A stretch of 13,393 nucleotides of DNA from Opitutia bacterium. GTDB lineage: Bacteria; Verrucomicrobiota; Verrucomicrobiia; Opitutales; JANYEO01. This document shows, in pieces, positions 7,167 to 13,393 of the stretch; position 1 is the stretch's first letter, and the number at the start of each line of letters is the position of its first letter. The DNA is taken from assembly GCA_025363025.1 (NCBI GenBank), contig JANYEO010000182.1, forward strand, positions 1 to 13,393, given 5' to 3'. The notes beneath the pieces are model-generated. The model worked only from the letters and a program-made list of their open reading frames with translations. It was not told the origin of the DNA and ran no database searches. A program made the position numbers and the translations under genes.

Positions 7167-8348
7167 TTATTTTCGACTCCCTAGAAAGCGCCCGAGAGAG
7201 AGGCCAAAGTGGATAAAGAGGCCTAGGGCTACGAGGCCCACCCCTGCATAAGGACCAATCCAGCCAGGGTTGCGGACGACTTGGAGCATGGTCGCTGTTT
7301 CTCCTGGGGCAAAAGAAGCTTGGTAAAAAGTAAAGCCATGGGTGCGGAGCGGCTCATTCATCCGGATATCTACTCGGCGGGCGGCTCCCGTAGGTTCTAT
7401 GAGCTCGAGGGTGCTCATGAAGGATTTGGGGATGTCCGTCCCAGGGTATGTTGTATGGGTAAAGGCTGTGAGTTTTAACGTAATGGGCAAGTATGCCCGC
7501 TTAAATCTTAGGGCCAGGCTGTAGGTGCGGCCTTCATGGCTGAAGCGTTGGCGGGGAAAGCGTTCGTCAATAATATTGGAAACAAGCCACGTGCCTAAGT
7601 CTTCCCCTTCTTTGGACATTATCTGAATATAAGCTGTGGCCGCGTTACGCTCTGCCTCTTTGTAGGTGAGGGGTTGAGGGAAGGCGGTAAGGCCCATTTT
7701 GAGGGCGGCTCCTTGGTCTGCTAGGCTTTCCGGGGCGTCTGGGTTATCGGCTATACGCCCAATGGCAGCGTTGGGGTAAAAAGCCTTTATATGAAAATGC
7801 AGGGGCAGGGAATTGTCTGTAATGGTTGCGCCTGTTTTTAACCGAGCTTCTGCGAGGGCATATACGGTGTCGAAATTTTCGGCAGATTCGTCAATAAGGA
7901 CAAGCTCGTTATCATAAGTACTTTCACTATAATGACCTTCTCCGTTTAGAGGGATCCACAGTTGCCCCTCTTCTTGCAAAAGGGCTGAGATAAACCCGCT
8001 TATAATAAGTGTAATAATCCCTCCGTGGATGAGGGCTATCCCCAGTTTTTTGAGGCGCCATTTAAATACACGGGGAAAGGCTGCCAGTAAGTTAATGAGG
8101 AGACCAACCCCCAGTGTATACCCCCCCAAGAGGGGGAGTTTTATTGAGTGCAGCCACCCGTCTGGGTTTCCTAGGTGAGGGAGGGGCATCCAGGTTATCC
8201 ACTGTGCAAAGTACCGGCTTTGGACTTCGTGGATGCCTAAGTGAACTTGTTCGAGCGTGCTAAACAAAACAAGCGCCATGGCAAAGGCCAGCAAGACAAC
8301 GGTGAGGCGTAGGCTAGAGCAGGCCTTGGTAAGCGCTTTGAGGGTCAT
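7167..8348 (-). CDS. resB: System II cytochrome c maturation protein ResB
   Basis: The 393-residue protein has the ResB/Ccs1 layout: three membrane spans at about 14-32, 74-92 and 103-124, a large outer domain, and a closing span at about 367-385. Candidate haem ligands are His108 (ALIHGGII, in the third span) and His380 (LFIHFGL, in the last span). The outer domain ends in the family-type segment MNEPLRTHGFTFYQASF, followed by VVRNPGW. ResB and CcsA form the haem-transporting cytochrome c synthase. In some lineages they are fused, but here they are separate genes 16 bp apart. The gene starts 15 bp after the lipoprotein stop and lacks a Shine-Dalgarno sequence. Confidence 0.93.
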   Translation of the reverse strand: MTLKALTKACSSLRLTVVLLAFAMALVLFSTLEQVHLGIHEVQSRYFAQWITWMPLPHLGNPDGWLHSIKLPLLGGYTLGVGLLINLLAAFPRVFKWRLKKLGIALIHGGIITLIISGFISALLQEEGQLWIPLNGEGHYSESTYDNELVLIDESAENFDTVYALAEARLKTGATITDNSLPLHFHIKAFYPNAAIGRIADNPDAPESLADQGAALKMGLTAFPQPLTYKEAERNAATAYIQIMSKEGEDLGTWLVSNIIDERFPRQRFSHEGRTYSLALRFKRAYLPITLKLTAFTHTTYPGTDIPKSFMSTLELIEPTGAARRVDIRMNEPLRTHGFTFYQASFAPGETATMLQVVRNPGWIGPYAGVGLVALGLFIHFGLSLGRFLGSRK

Positions 8349-8363
8349 GAGTTGCTGATCTTT

Positions 8364-8984
8364 TTATTCAGTAGCCGGGAAATGAATAGTTTGCAGGAAA
8401 GCTTCAAAGTGGGCTTTTTCTGCCAGGGCGAGGGTAGTTGGGCCTATGAGTTTAAAATACCAAGTAACGGGGCCAACGGGGACGATAGCCCCTAAAATGG
8501 CATTTGTAGATGCTCCGGCTTCTCCTAAAATGAAATAACGACTGGCGCGGCCATCGACCTCGATTTTTTTTGCATTTATTTCAAATTGGCTATTATCCCA
8601 TAAATTAAGCCCGATTTGCCCGAGCCAACGGTTTACATTAGCTAAGTCTCCCCCTACGTCCCCCGGGAAGGCCATTGCGGTGATGTTGAGTACACCGTCA
8701 TTGGTGGTTAGTTTCCAGCTGCCTTTGCGAATATTATCTAAGGGTTGGGGTACCCAGCGTCCAGGCGGCGTCCAGGTAGGGGTATCAATACCAGCCGTTG
8801 CTTGCCCCAGATCAGGAAGGGTAGCAGAGGTCGAAGCAGCAGAAGCTACAGGCGGCATCATAGTTGGGGCGGCGATGGAGGCTTCTTTTTGGGTCGTATA
8901 AACCTGCACCGGGGTTTCTTTTTTGCACCCAGATAGGAAGGTCATAGTCGCTATGCCGCTTAATAGCAGAATATAAGTATGCAT
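8364..8984 (-). CDS. Lipoprotein of unknown function in the cytochrome c maturation operon
   Basis: The 206-residue protein begins with a lipoprotein signal: a short N-region, a hydrophobic stretch, and LSGC with Cys20 as the lipidated residue, followed by KKET. Lys after the Cys does not suggest inner-membrane retention by the E. coli Asp+2 rule. A Pro/Ala/Ser/Thr-rich linker (about 28-72) leads to a compact domain (about 75-206) with TPPGRWVPQP, GDVGGDLANVNRWLGQIGL and VTWYFKLIGP. I know the GGDLANVNRW-type segment only as a conserved hypothetical and assign no function. It sits 21 bp after ychF and 15 bp before resB, so a role in haem delivery, apocytochrome handling or respiration is reasonable but inferred. 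The stretch before ATG is pyrimidine-rich (CCTCCCTACCCCC), with no Shine-Dalgarno sequence. Confidence 0.85.
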   Translation of the reverse strand: MHTYILLLSGIATMTFLSGCKKETPVQVYTTQKEASIAAPTMMPPVASAASTSATLPDLGQATAGIDTPTWTPPGRWVPQPLDNIRKGSWKLTTNDGVLNITAMAFPGDVGGDLANVNRWLGQIGLNLWDNSQFEINAKKIEVDGRASRYFILGEAGASTNAILGAIVPVGPVTWYFKLIGPTTLALAEKAHFEAFLQTIHFPATE

Positions 8985-9005
8985 GGGGGTAGGGAGGTAG
9001 GTTTT

Positions 9006-10106
9006 TTAATTGAATCTAAATAGTGCAACATCCCCATCTTGGAATACGTATTCTTTGCCTTCGAGGCGTACTTTGCCGGCTTCTTTGGCACCTGCCATCC
9101 CTTTGCCCGCTATGAGGTCTTGATAAGAGACAACTTCTGCCTTGATGAAGCCTTTTTCGAAGTCTGTATGGATGACGCCTGCACATTGAGGGGCCTTAAA
9201 GCCGAGGGGGAAGGTCCACGCATGGACTTCTTTTTCCCCCGCTGTAAAGTAAGAGGCGAGTCCCAATAAATGATAGGTAGCACGAATAAGGGCGGATACA
9301 CCCGAGTCTGCCACGCCTAATTCTTTTAAATAGTCTAATGTCTCTTCACGGGATAAATCGCACAGTTCGGCCTCAAGCTTGGCGGAAATGATGCAGCTTT
9401 CGGCCCCGTGATGGGTTTTGGCATATTCGCGAACACGCTGGACGAATATATTGGCCTCTGGGTCTGCTAAGTCTGTCTCTGCTACGTTGCAGGCAAAGAG
9501 TGTGGGTTTAGCTGACATGAGGCAAAAAGTCTTCAGCCGTACCTTGTCTTCTGGGCTAAGCGGGAAGGTAATGGCTGGTTTACCGCTGTTTAAATGCTCA
9601 ATTAAGGGTTCTAGAAGGGCAACGCTTGCTTGGGCCTCTTTGTCGGCTCCTCGGGCTTTTTTCCGCAGTTTATCGGCTTGGGTCGTTGCAGATTCGAGAT
9701 CGGAGAGTATGAGCTCCGTCATAATAATTTCGATATCCCGGATAGGGTCTACTCCGCCCATGGTATGAATGATATCTTCGTCCTCAAAGCAGCGCACAAC
9801 CTGGATGATAGCGTCTACTTCCCGAATATTGGCCAAAAATTGGTTACCCAGCCCTTCTCCTTTACTAGCCCCAGCTACAAGCCCTGCGATATCTACAAGC
9901 TCTAATACTGCTGGCACAATGACGAGGGTTTTGGAAAGCTTGGAAAGGGGCTCTAAGCGGTCATCGGGTACTTCTACCATGCCTACATTAGGCTCAATGG
10001 TGCAAAAGGGGTAGTTAGCCGCTTCTGCTTTGCGCGAGCGCGTTAAAGCATTAAAAAGCGTACTCTTCCCTACGTTTGGCAGACCTACTATTCCGGCTCG
10101 TAACAT
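9006..10106 (-). CDS. ychF: Redox-regulated ATPase/GTPase YchF (OLA1 family)
   Basis: The 366-residue protein has the full YchF architecture. The G domain has G1 GLPNVGKS at 8-15 and G3 DIAGLV at 72-77. Instead of the GTP-specific NKxD it has NVAE at 207-210, which in this family goes with ATP preference. A helical insert holding DKLRKKARG precedes this, and the C-terminal TGS domain (about 283-366) contains FTAGEKEVHAWTFPLGFKAPQCAGVIHTDFEKGFIKAEV and ends DGDVALFRFN. Family members bind ribosomes and act in stress and translation control. It is the first gene of the minus-strand run. Its ATG is preceded by AGAAAGG at a good distance, one of the few genes here with a recognisable ribosome binding site. 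A 7-bp inverted repeat lies 36-66 bp upstream. Confidence 0.96.
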   Translation of the reverse strand: MLRAGIVGLPNVGKSTLFNALTRSRKAEAANYPFCTIEPNVGMVEVPDDRLEPLSKLSKTLVIVPAVLELVDIAGLVAGASKGEGLGNQFLANIREVDAIIQVVRCFEDEDIIHTMGGVDPIRDIEIIMTELILSDLESATTQADKLRKKARGADKEAQASVALLEPLIEHLNSGKPAITFPLSPEDKVRLKTFCLMSAKPTLFACNVAETDLADPEANIFVQRVREYAKTHHGAESCIISAKLEAELCDLSREETLDYLKELGVADSGVSALIRATYHLLGLASYFTAGEKEVHAWTFPLGFKAPQCAGVIHTDFEKGFIKAEVVSYQDLIAGKGMAGAKEAGKVRLEGKEYVFQDGDVALFRFN

Positions 10107-10262
10107 AATATACCTTTCTAAAAGTGATGTATTTCATTATTCGCATAGCCGCCTTTTTTCTGCACCTATGCGTTTGTGTTGCTATAGACAACAGGCTTTC
10201 AGTAAAACGGCGTCAAGGGAAATACAAGGTTGAATTTCCATACACGATCCTCGTTTTCTATG

Positions 10263-10280
10263 GGTTGTTACTTAACAACC
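10263..10280. promoter_or_regulatory. Operator-like perfect dyad GGTTGTTA-CT-TAACAACC
   Basis: Two perfectly complementary 8-base arms are separated by CT. The left arm overlaps the -35 of the candidate rpsP promoter, the position of a repressor site. The stem could also form a hairpin, but no T tail follows. I cannot name the regulator. Confidence 0.4.
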
Positions 10281-10294
10281 TATTCTCAAATAAT
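10265..10294 (+). promoter_or_regulatory. Candidate promoter for rpsP-trmD-rplS
   Basis: TTGTTA (10265-10270), an 18-bp spacer and AATAAT (10289-10294) give a moderate sigma-70-type match about 110 bp upstream of rpsP. Nothing better is visible in the gap. Confidence 0.35.
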
Positions 10295-10404
10295 GATCCT
10301 CTTTAAAAACTTTGCAGGAAGACGCTTGACAGTCTTTTGCTTGGGCGTTTTTCTCAGCGGCTCTGGAGTTAATCAGAAAAACACTTTTTTTGTACGAACG
10401 TATT

Positions 10405-10677
10405 ATGGCACTTAAGATCCGGTTACAACGCGGCGGAGCCGCCCACTCGCCCGTTTATCGCGTAGTAGTAGCAGAATCGACTAACCGTCGTGACGGCCGC
10501 TTTGTGGAGTCCCTTGGGCATTACAACCCTCAAGCACGGGGTAAAGACCCTGCTTTTGTTATTAACGTCGCCCGGGCCGATTATTGGTTCTCAGTTGGCG
10601 CTAAAGCCACGGATACAGCGGGAGACCTTATTAAAAAAGCGCGTAAAGAAGCTTTGGCCGCGCCCGTTACAGCTTAA
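10405..10677 (+). CDS. rpsP: Small ribosomal subunit protein bS16
   Basis: The 90-residue protein matches bS16 in length and pattern: MALKIRLQRGGAAHSPVYRV, then RRDGRFVESLGHYNP at about 28-42, and a late VGAKATDTAGDLIKKA. bS16 binds the 5' and central domains of 16S rRNA and is needed for 30S assembly. I start at ATG 10405. An in-frame TTG at 10390 would add five residues unlike the family. No Shine-Dalgarno sequence precedes the ATG, which is odd for a highly expressed gene. It leads the rpsP-trmD-rplS cluster. rimM, usually next in this cluster in other bacteria, is absent. Confidence 0.97.
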   Translation: MALKIRLQRGGAAHSPVYRVVVAESTNRRDGRFVESLGHYNPQARGKDPAFVINVARADYWFSVGAKATDTAGDLIKKARKEALAAPVTA

Positions 10678-10712
10678 GTATTGGGGCTGGCCTCTAAAGC
10701 TAAGCCTTAGTT

Positions 10713-10758
10713 AAAAAACCGAGTATAGTGCTTTTAAGTCTATATTCGGTTTTTTTTC
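10713..10758 (+). terminator. Strong intrinsic terminator or attenuator between rpsP and trmD
   Basis: The 15-bp stem pairs AAAAAACCGAGTATA (10713-10727) with TATATTCGGTTTTTT (10741-10755), with one G-T wobble and a 13-base loop. A run of eight T (10750-10757) starts in the right arm. The trmD ATG begins only 6 bases past the T run. It probably limits trmD and rplS expression relative to rpsP. Confidence 0.8.
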
Positions 10759-10763
10759 TTTGA

Positions 10764-11432
10764 ATGAGAATCGATATTATCACGCTTTTCCCGGGTATGC
10801 TCACTGGCTTTTTGCAGGAGAGCATTATTGGCCGTGCGATAGAATCGGGGAAGGTAGCCCTAGGTGTCCATGATTTGCGCGCCTATAGCGAGGACTTCAA
10901 GCACCGGGTAGTAGATGACCGCCCTTTTGGTGGTGGCCCTGGTATGCTTCTGAAGCCTGAGCCCCTCTCTGCTGCTATTGAGGCGCTTAGGAAGCCGGGT
11001 TCTAAAGTCATTTACTTGTGCCCAGATGGGGAAGTGCTAAAAACTCCGCGGGTGCAGAGCCTGGCCCTAGAAGACCATTTGATATTGATAAGTGGTCATT
11101 ACGAGGGGATAGACCAACGCATCCGGGATGAATACGTGGATATTGAGCTCTCAATAGGGGATTATGTCCTCACAAATGGGACGCTTCCGGCCGCAGTTCT
11201 CGTCGATGCCCTCTCTCGGCAAATTCCAGGTGTATTAGGTGAAGAAAAATCCTTGACCTATGACTCCTTCAGAAACAGCCTCCTTTCCTTTCCGCAGTAT
11301 ACACGCCCGGTGGAATTCAGGGGAAAAGGGGTACCTTCTGTACTCCTCTCTGGAAATCACGGGGCAATTGAGGCCTGGCGCCTTGAAGAGCAGCGGAAGA
11401 AAACGGCCCAGCGCCGTCCAGACCTTTTGTAA
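10764..11432 (+). CDS. trmD: tRNA (guanosine(37)-N1)-methyltransferase TrmD
   Basis: TrmD methylates G37 next to the anticodon of tRNAs reading CUN, CCN and CGG, using S-adenosylmethionine, which prevents +1 frameshifting. The 222-residue protein shows the SPOUT knot motifs: GGGPGM at 56-61, LISGHYEGIDQR at 108-119 and SIGDYVLTNGTLPA at 130-143. SRQIPGVLG at 151-159 carries Arg152, the equivalent of the catalytic Arg154, and TYDSF carries Asp167, the equivalent of the base Asp169 of the Haemophilus enzyme. The C-terminal helical domain binds tRNA (SGNHGAIEAWR). The family usually runs 230-250 residues, so this is slightly short at the C-terminus. The ATG follows a terminator T run with no Shine-Dalgarno sequence. 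rplS begins 9 bp after its stop. Confidence 0.97.
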   Translation: MRIDIITLFPGMLTGFLQESIIGRAIESGKVALGVHDLRAYSEDFKHRVVDDRPFGGGPGMLLKPEPLSAAIEALRKPGSKVIYLCPDGEVLKTPRVQSLALEDHLILISGHYEGIDQRIRDEYVDIELSIGDYVLTNGTLPAAVLVDALSRQIPGVLGEEKSLTYDSFRNSLLSFPQYTRPVEFRGKGVPSVLLSGNHGAIEAWRLEEQRKKTAQRRPDLL

Positions 11433-11441
11433 GACATAATC

Positions 11442-11882
11442 ATGAGCCAAATTATTGAAGCCATAGAGCAAAAACAGTTCCAGGAAGGCCGTACTCACTT
11501 CAAAGTGGGTGATGGCGTAAAAGTCCACATGCGTGTTGTCGAAGGCGACAAAGAGCGTATTCAGATTTTTGCAGGAATTGTCATCGCCCACAAAGGACGT
11601 GGGTTGAATGAAACCTTCACCGTTCGCCGCATCGCCCATGGCGAAGGGGTAGAGCGTGTTTTCCCTTCGCATTCCCCTTCTATCGCTAAGATCGAAGTTG
11701 AGCGCGAGAGTGTGGCCATGCGTGCCCGCCTTTACTATCTGCGTGATCGCCAAGGCAAGAGCGCTACCAAGGTAAAGGAAAAGCGCTTTGTCCCTCAAGC
11801 CAAGGTAGCTAAAGTTGCTGCTGCTGCCAAAGTGGTAGTTGCCGCTACGGCCCTTGCTCCTGAGGCCCCGGCTACAGCTTAG
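11442..11882 (+). CDS. rplS: Large ribosomal subunit protein bL19 with Ala/Lys-rich C-terminal extension
   Basis: Residues 1-115 are bL19: FKVGDGVKVHMRVVEGDKERIQIFAG at about 20-45, then GRGLNETFTVRRI (52-64), GEGVERVFPSHSPSI and RARLYYLRDRQGKSA. bL19 lies at the 30S-50S interface and contributes to intersubunit bridges. After KEKRF a tail of about 30 residues, made of Ala, Val, Lys and Pro, extends past the typical length of about 115. It ends APEAPATA and is probably disordered. The ATG is 9 bp after trmD and has no Shine-Dalgarno sequence, so it may be read by coupling. A hairpin lies 43 bp after the stop. Confidence 0.97.
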   Translation: MSQIIEAIEQKQFQEGRTHFKVGDGVKVHMRVVEGDKERIQIFAGIVIAHKGRGLNETFTVRRIAHGEGVERVFPSHSPSIAKIEVERESVAMRARLYYLRDRQGKSATKVKEKRFVPQAKVAKVAAAAKVVVAATALAPEAPATA

Positions 11883-11924
11883 TTGCTGTTAACTTAAGCG
11901 AAGGCCTTTTAAGGGCTTTCTCCA

Positions 11925-11962
11925 CCAGCCTGCTTATAGCATTATAAGCGGGCTGGCTGTAT
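11925..11962 (+). terminator. Terminator-like hairpin after rplS
   Basis: CCAGCCTGCTTATA (11925-11938) pairs with TATAAGCGGGCTGG (11943-11956) with one T-G wobble around the loop GCAT. The tail CTGTATTAT is only partly T-rich, so release may be incomplete. A smaller imperfect stem (11900-11907 with 11913-11920) precedes it. Confidence 0.55.
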
Positions 11963-12066
11963 TATACCGTGGTTGCCCTGAGATCTTATTGACTTTGCGA
12001 AATTAAATGCAAATTTTAGTTTGACGGGCGTTTTGCTTCTCTATTGCCTCTGGGTCTTTTGTTACA

Positions 12067-13393
12067 ATGAGGTCATTAAATAAGTTTTTTGTATGCTTTG
12101 GGTTATTCCTAAGCATTTTTATTATTTCGGGGTTTTCCCAGCCAACGCCGTTAACGGATACGCTGCAGGAAGCTTGGAGGTATTTGGAATTAGAATCCAG
12201 TGAAGCTAAGTTAGGTTTACCCGTGGTTTTGAGGACGAGTGGTTGCTACATCCCAGAGCCTCCTTTTAAGTCTCACTCCCTTGTTGATGATGTGATGGCT
12301 CGATTTTTAGATCCCTTTATCGGGGATTCGTGGGTAGGGCCGAATGAGCTCTTCCCTGAGCATGCACCGATGCTGTATGATCAGGTGTTAACTAACTTGC
12401 GGGGTGCAAATAATGTTAATGCTGCAGCCCGGCCGATGATGCCGTTGGCTTATGTGGGGGTAGGGTTTTTGCGCACCTGGTTTACCTTTATGCAGTTTGA
12501 GGATCATTTTTCTGATCTTGTATTGGTTGATCAAGACGCGGTTATCTGTTTTTGCAATGCTTTGGAAAAGCTTTTACTCCGTATGAGCACGTCTGTGGAG
12601 GATTATCAGACGCTTATGACAGCAGCGGATGTCAATGATTGGATTCAGCGTTTTAAAGCGGGAGGAGAGCCTTTAGCTTGGGAAGACCAACATCGATTAC
12701 ATATCATTTGTGAGGCCCATAAACTTATTCGTTTTTTGATAAAGGAAATTATAAAAAGGCAAAAGGCAAAGGCATCTGTGGATGTTCGTTACACATTGAA
12801 GGAGGTGCAGTTAGAGGCTTGGGTGGAAGGCAATATACCAGACGTCTATTACCAACGCTTAAAAGAGGCAGTTGAGGGGGGCCGAGTACACATCATACGG
12901 GAGTGCATCAGGGTTCAGTCGCCCGGTTTGTTTCATCGATTAATTGCCTTATGTGAAGCAAGGGGCGTTCGCCTGGGGATAATTGATTTGAGCAATATGT
13001 TTATTCTTTCGCAATTAGATAATTGGATTGCGGATCGGCCTTGTGAGAATTTCACTCGTTATATTGACCCACTTGATTTTTTTAAATTCATCCAGGGGTT
13101 GGCCTTATTGAAAACCCCTGATGGCCGTTTCCCGGGAGTGCCGGTTGCAACCCCCGAAACTATTTTGTTGGGGACAAATTGGCATATGGCAGCCATGGAT
13201 GATGCGAAGTTCGGTGTTTCCAGGCTATTGTCTCATTGGGTGCTTCCTTTGTATGAGTTTTTATTATGCGAGCGTCAGGTATTCGACCCCTTATTATTAA
13301 ATGGGTTTGTGGGGCCCACTTCTAACTTAATTTTTACTCCCCGCAATCAGCTCTTGGAGTGGGTGCGGGCTCGATTTTATCCTATTATAGCCC
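12067..13393 (+). CDS. Exported protein of unknown function, cut by right window edge
   Basis: The frame opens at ATG 12067 and runs 442 codons to the edge with no stop. It begins MRSLNKFFVCFGLFLSIFII, then SGFSQPTP. This is a clear signal peptide with likely cleavage near residue 24 and no lipobox, so the protein is periplasmic, secreted or outer-membrane. The remainder is soluble in character, with long helical segments, several aromatic patches (TWFTFMQFEDHF at about 138-149) and scattered Cys. I see no catalytic motif, repeat or known domain. It follows the rplS hairpin by about 110 bp and probably has its own promoter. TTGACT (11989-11994) and TTGACG (12021-12026) are possible -35 boxes, but neither has a good -10. 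No Shine-Dalgarno sequence is visible. It is the second exported protein without a recognisable family beside these housekeeping genes. Confidence 0.8.
   Translation, partial: MRSLNKFFVCFGLFLSIFIISGFSQPTPLTDTLQEAWRYLELESSEAKLGLPVVLRTSGCYIPEPPFKSHSLVDDVMARFLDPFIGDSWVGPNELFPEHAPMLYDQVLTNLRGANNVNAAARPMMPLAYVGVGFLRTWFTFMQFEDHFSDLVLVDQDAVICFCNALEKLLLRMSTSVEDYQTLMTAADVNDWIQRFKAGGEPLAWEDQHRLHIICEAHKLIRFLIKEIIKRQKAKASVDVRYTLKEVQLEAWVEGNIPDVYYQRLKEAVEGGRVHIIRECIRVQSPGLFHRLIALCEARGVRLGIIDLSNMFILSQLDNWIADRPCENFTRYIDPLDFFKFIQGLALLKTPDGRFPGVPVATPETILLGTNWHMAAMDDAKFGVSRLLSHWVLPLYEFLLCERQVFDPLLLNGFVGPTSNLIFTPRNQLLEWVRARFYPIIA

Larger units (their letters stand above)
10107..10404. other. 298-bp divergent intergenic region between ychF and rpsP
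   Basis: I see no convincing gene here; the short ATG frames give low-complexity, non-familiar peptides. It holds an inverted repeat CGCATAG (10142-10148) and CTATGCG (10166-10172) around a T-rich 17-base loop close to ychF, a perfect dyad at 10263-10280, and a moderate promoter toward rpsP. Both flanking genes should be driven from here. The final 110 bases before rpsP would form its leader and have no clear ribosome binding site. Confidence 0.6.

Noticed and set aside
8195..8203. TTATCCACT, a near DnaA box
   Set aside because: It has one mismatch, is isolated and lies within resB coding sequence.
9418..9768. 116-aa plus-strand ORF
   Set aside because: It is antisense to ychF and reflects the codon pattern of that gene.
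10326..10331. Perfect TTGACA before rpsP
   Set aside because: No -10-like hexamer lies 15-19 bp downstream; the spacing lands on a GC/T mix.
10124..10415. Two 60-aa plus-strand ORFs before rpsP
   Set aside because: They have no ribosome binding site and no family likeness, and they overlap the promoter and dyad region and the rpsP start.
11235..11798. 187-aa minus-strand ORF
   Set aside because: It is antisense to trmD and rplS, both certain genes, and its protein shows no family features.
12060..12068. Extended -10-like sequence TG-T-TACAAT
   Set aside because: It overlaps the start codon at 12067. Using it would remove the signal peptide start, with no other good start nearby.
1..13393. 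CRISPR array, insertion sequence, prophage or defence system
   Set aside because: I saw no repeat-spacer series, transposase, integrase or defence-type protein on either strand.

Overview
The window is a chromosomal stretch of housekeeping genes from a Gram-negative-type bacterium. The gene set is HPr kinase/phosphorylase (HprK), RecN, System II (ResB/CcsA) cytochrome c maturation, a YchF with the usual TGS end, and an rpsP-trmD-rplS cluster. These, with exported proteins that have no family I recognise, point to the Verrucomicrobiota (Opitutae/Puniceicoccales-like) as the best guess. This rests on how the proteins read, not on a search. Nine of eleven genes have no visible Shine-Dalgarno sequence, including both ribosomal protein genes. 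One exported-protein gene is visibly decaying.

Left part (1-1703, minus strand): hprK, then a doubtful small ORF, then the start of dnaA, which runs off the left edge. The gap upstream of dnaA is bracketed by the only two TTATNCACA DnaA-box matches I found in the window. One of these lies in a 9-bp inverted repeat over the hprK stop codon.

Middle left (1704-4202): a plus-strand gene for a secreted protein keeps a near-consensus promoter, but it has lost its start codon and has an in-frame TAA. A strong bidirectional terminator separates it from recN (minus strand). Upstream of recN is a roughly 111-bp imperfect palindrome that looks like a dispersed repeat. It is followed by tRNA-Val(GAC) and by a Cys/Met-rich membrane protein of unknown function.

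Middle right (5309-10106, minus strand): ychF, an unknown lipoprotein, resB and ccsA are spaced 15-21 bp apart and probably form one operon. ResB and CcsA together carry haem across the membrane and attach it to c-type cytochromes. The lipoprotein may belong to the same envelope process.

Right part (10107-13393, plus strand): a 298-bp intergenic region with two dyads precedes rpsP, trmD and rplS. rimM is absent from the cluster. A strong intrinsic terminator sits directly in front of trmD, leaving no room for a ribosome binding site. After a hairpin behind rplS, a large gene for an exported protein of unknown function runs off the right edge.
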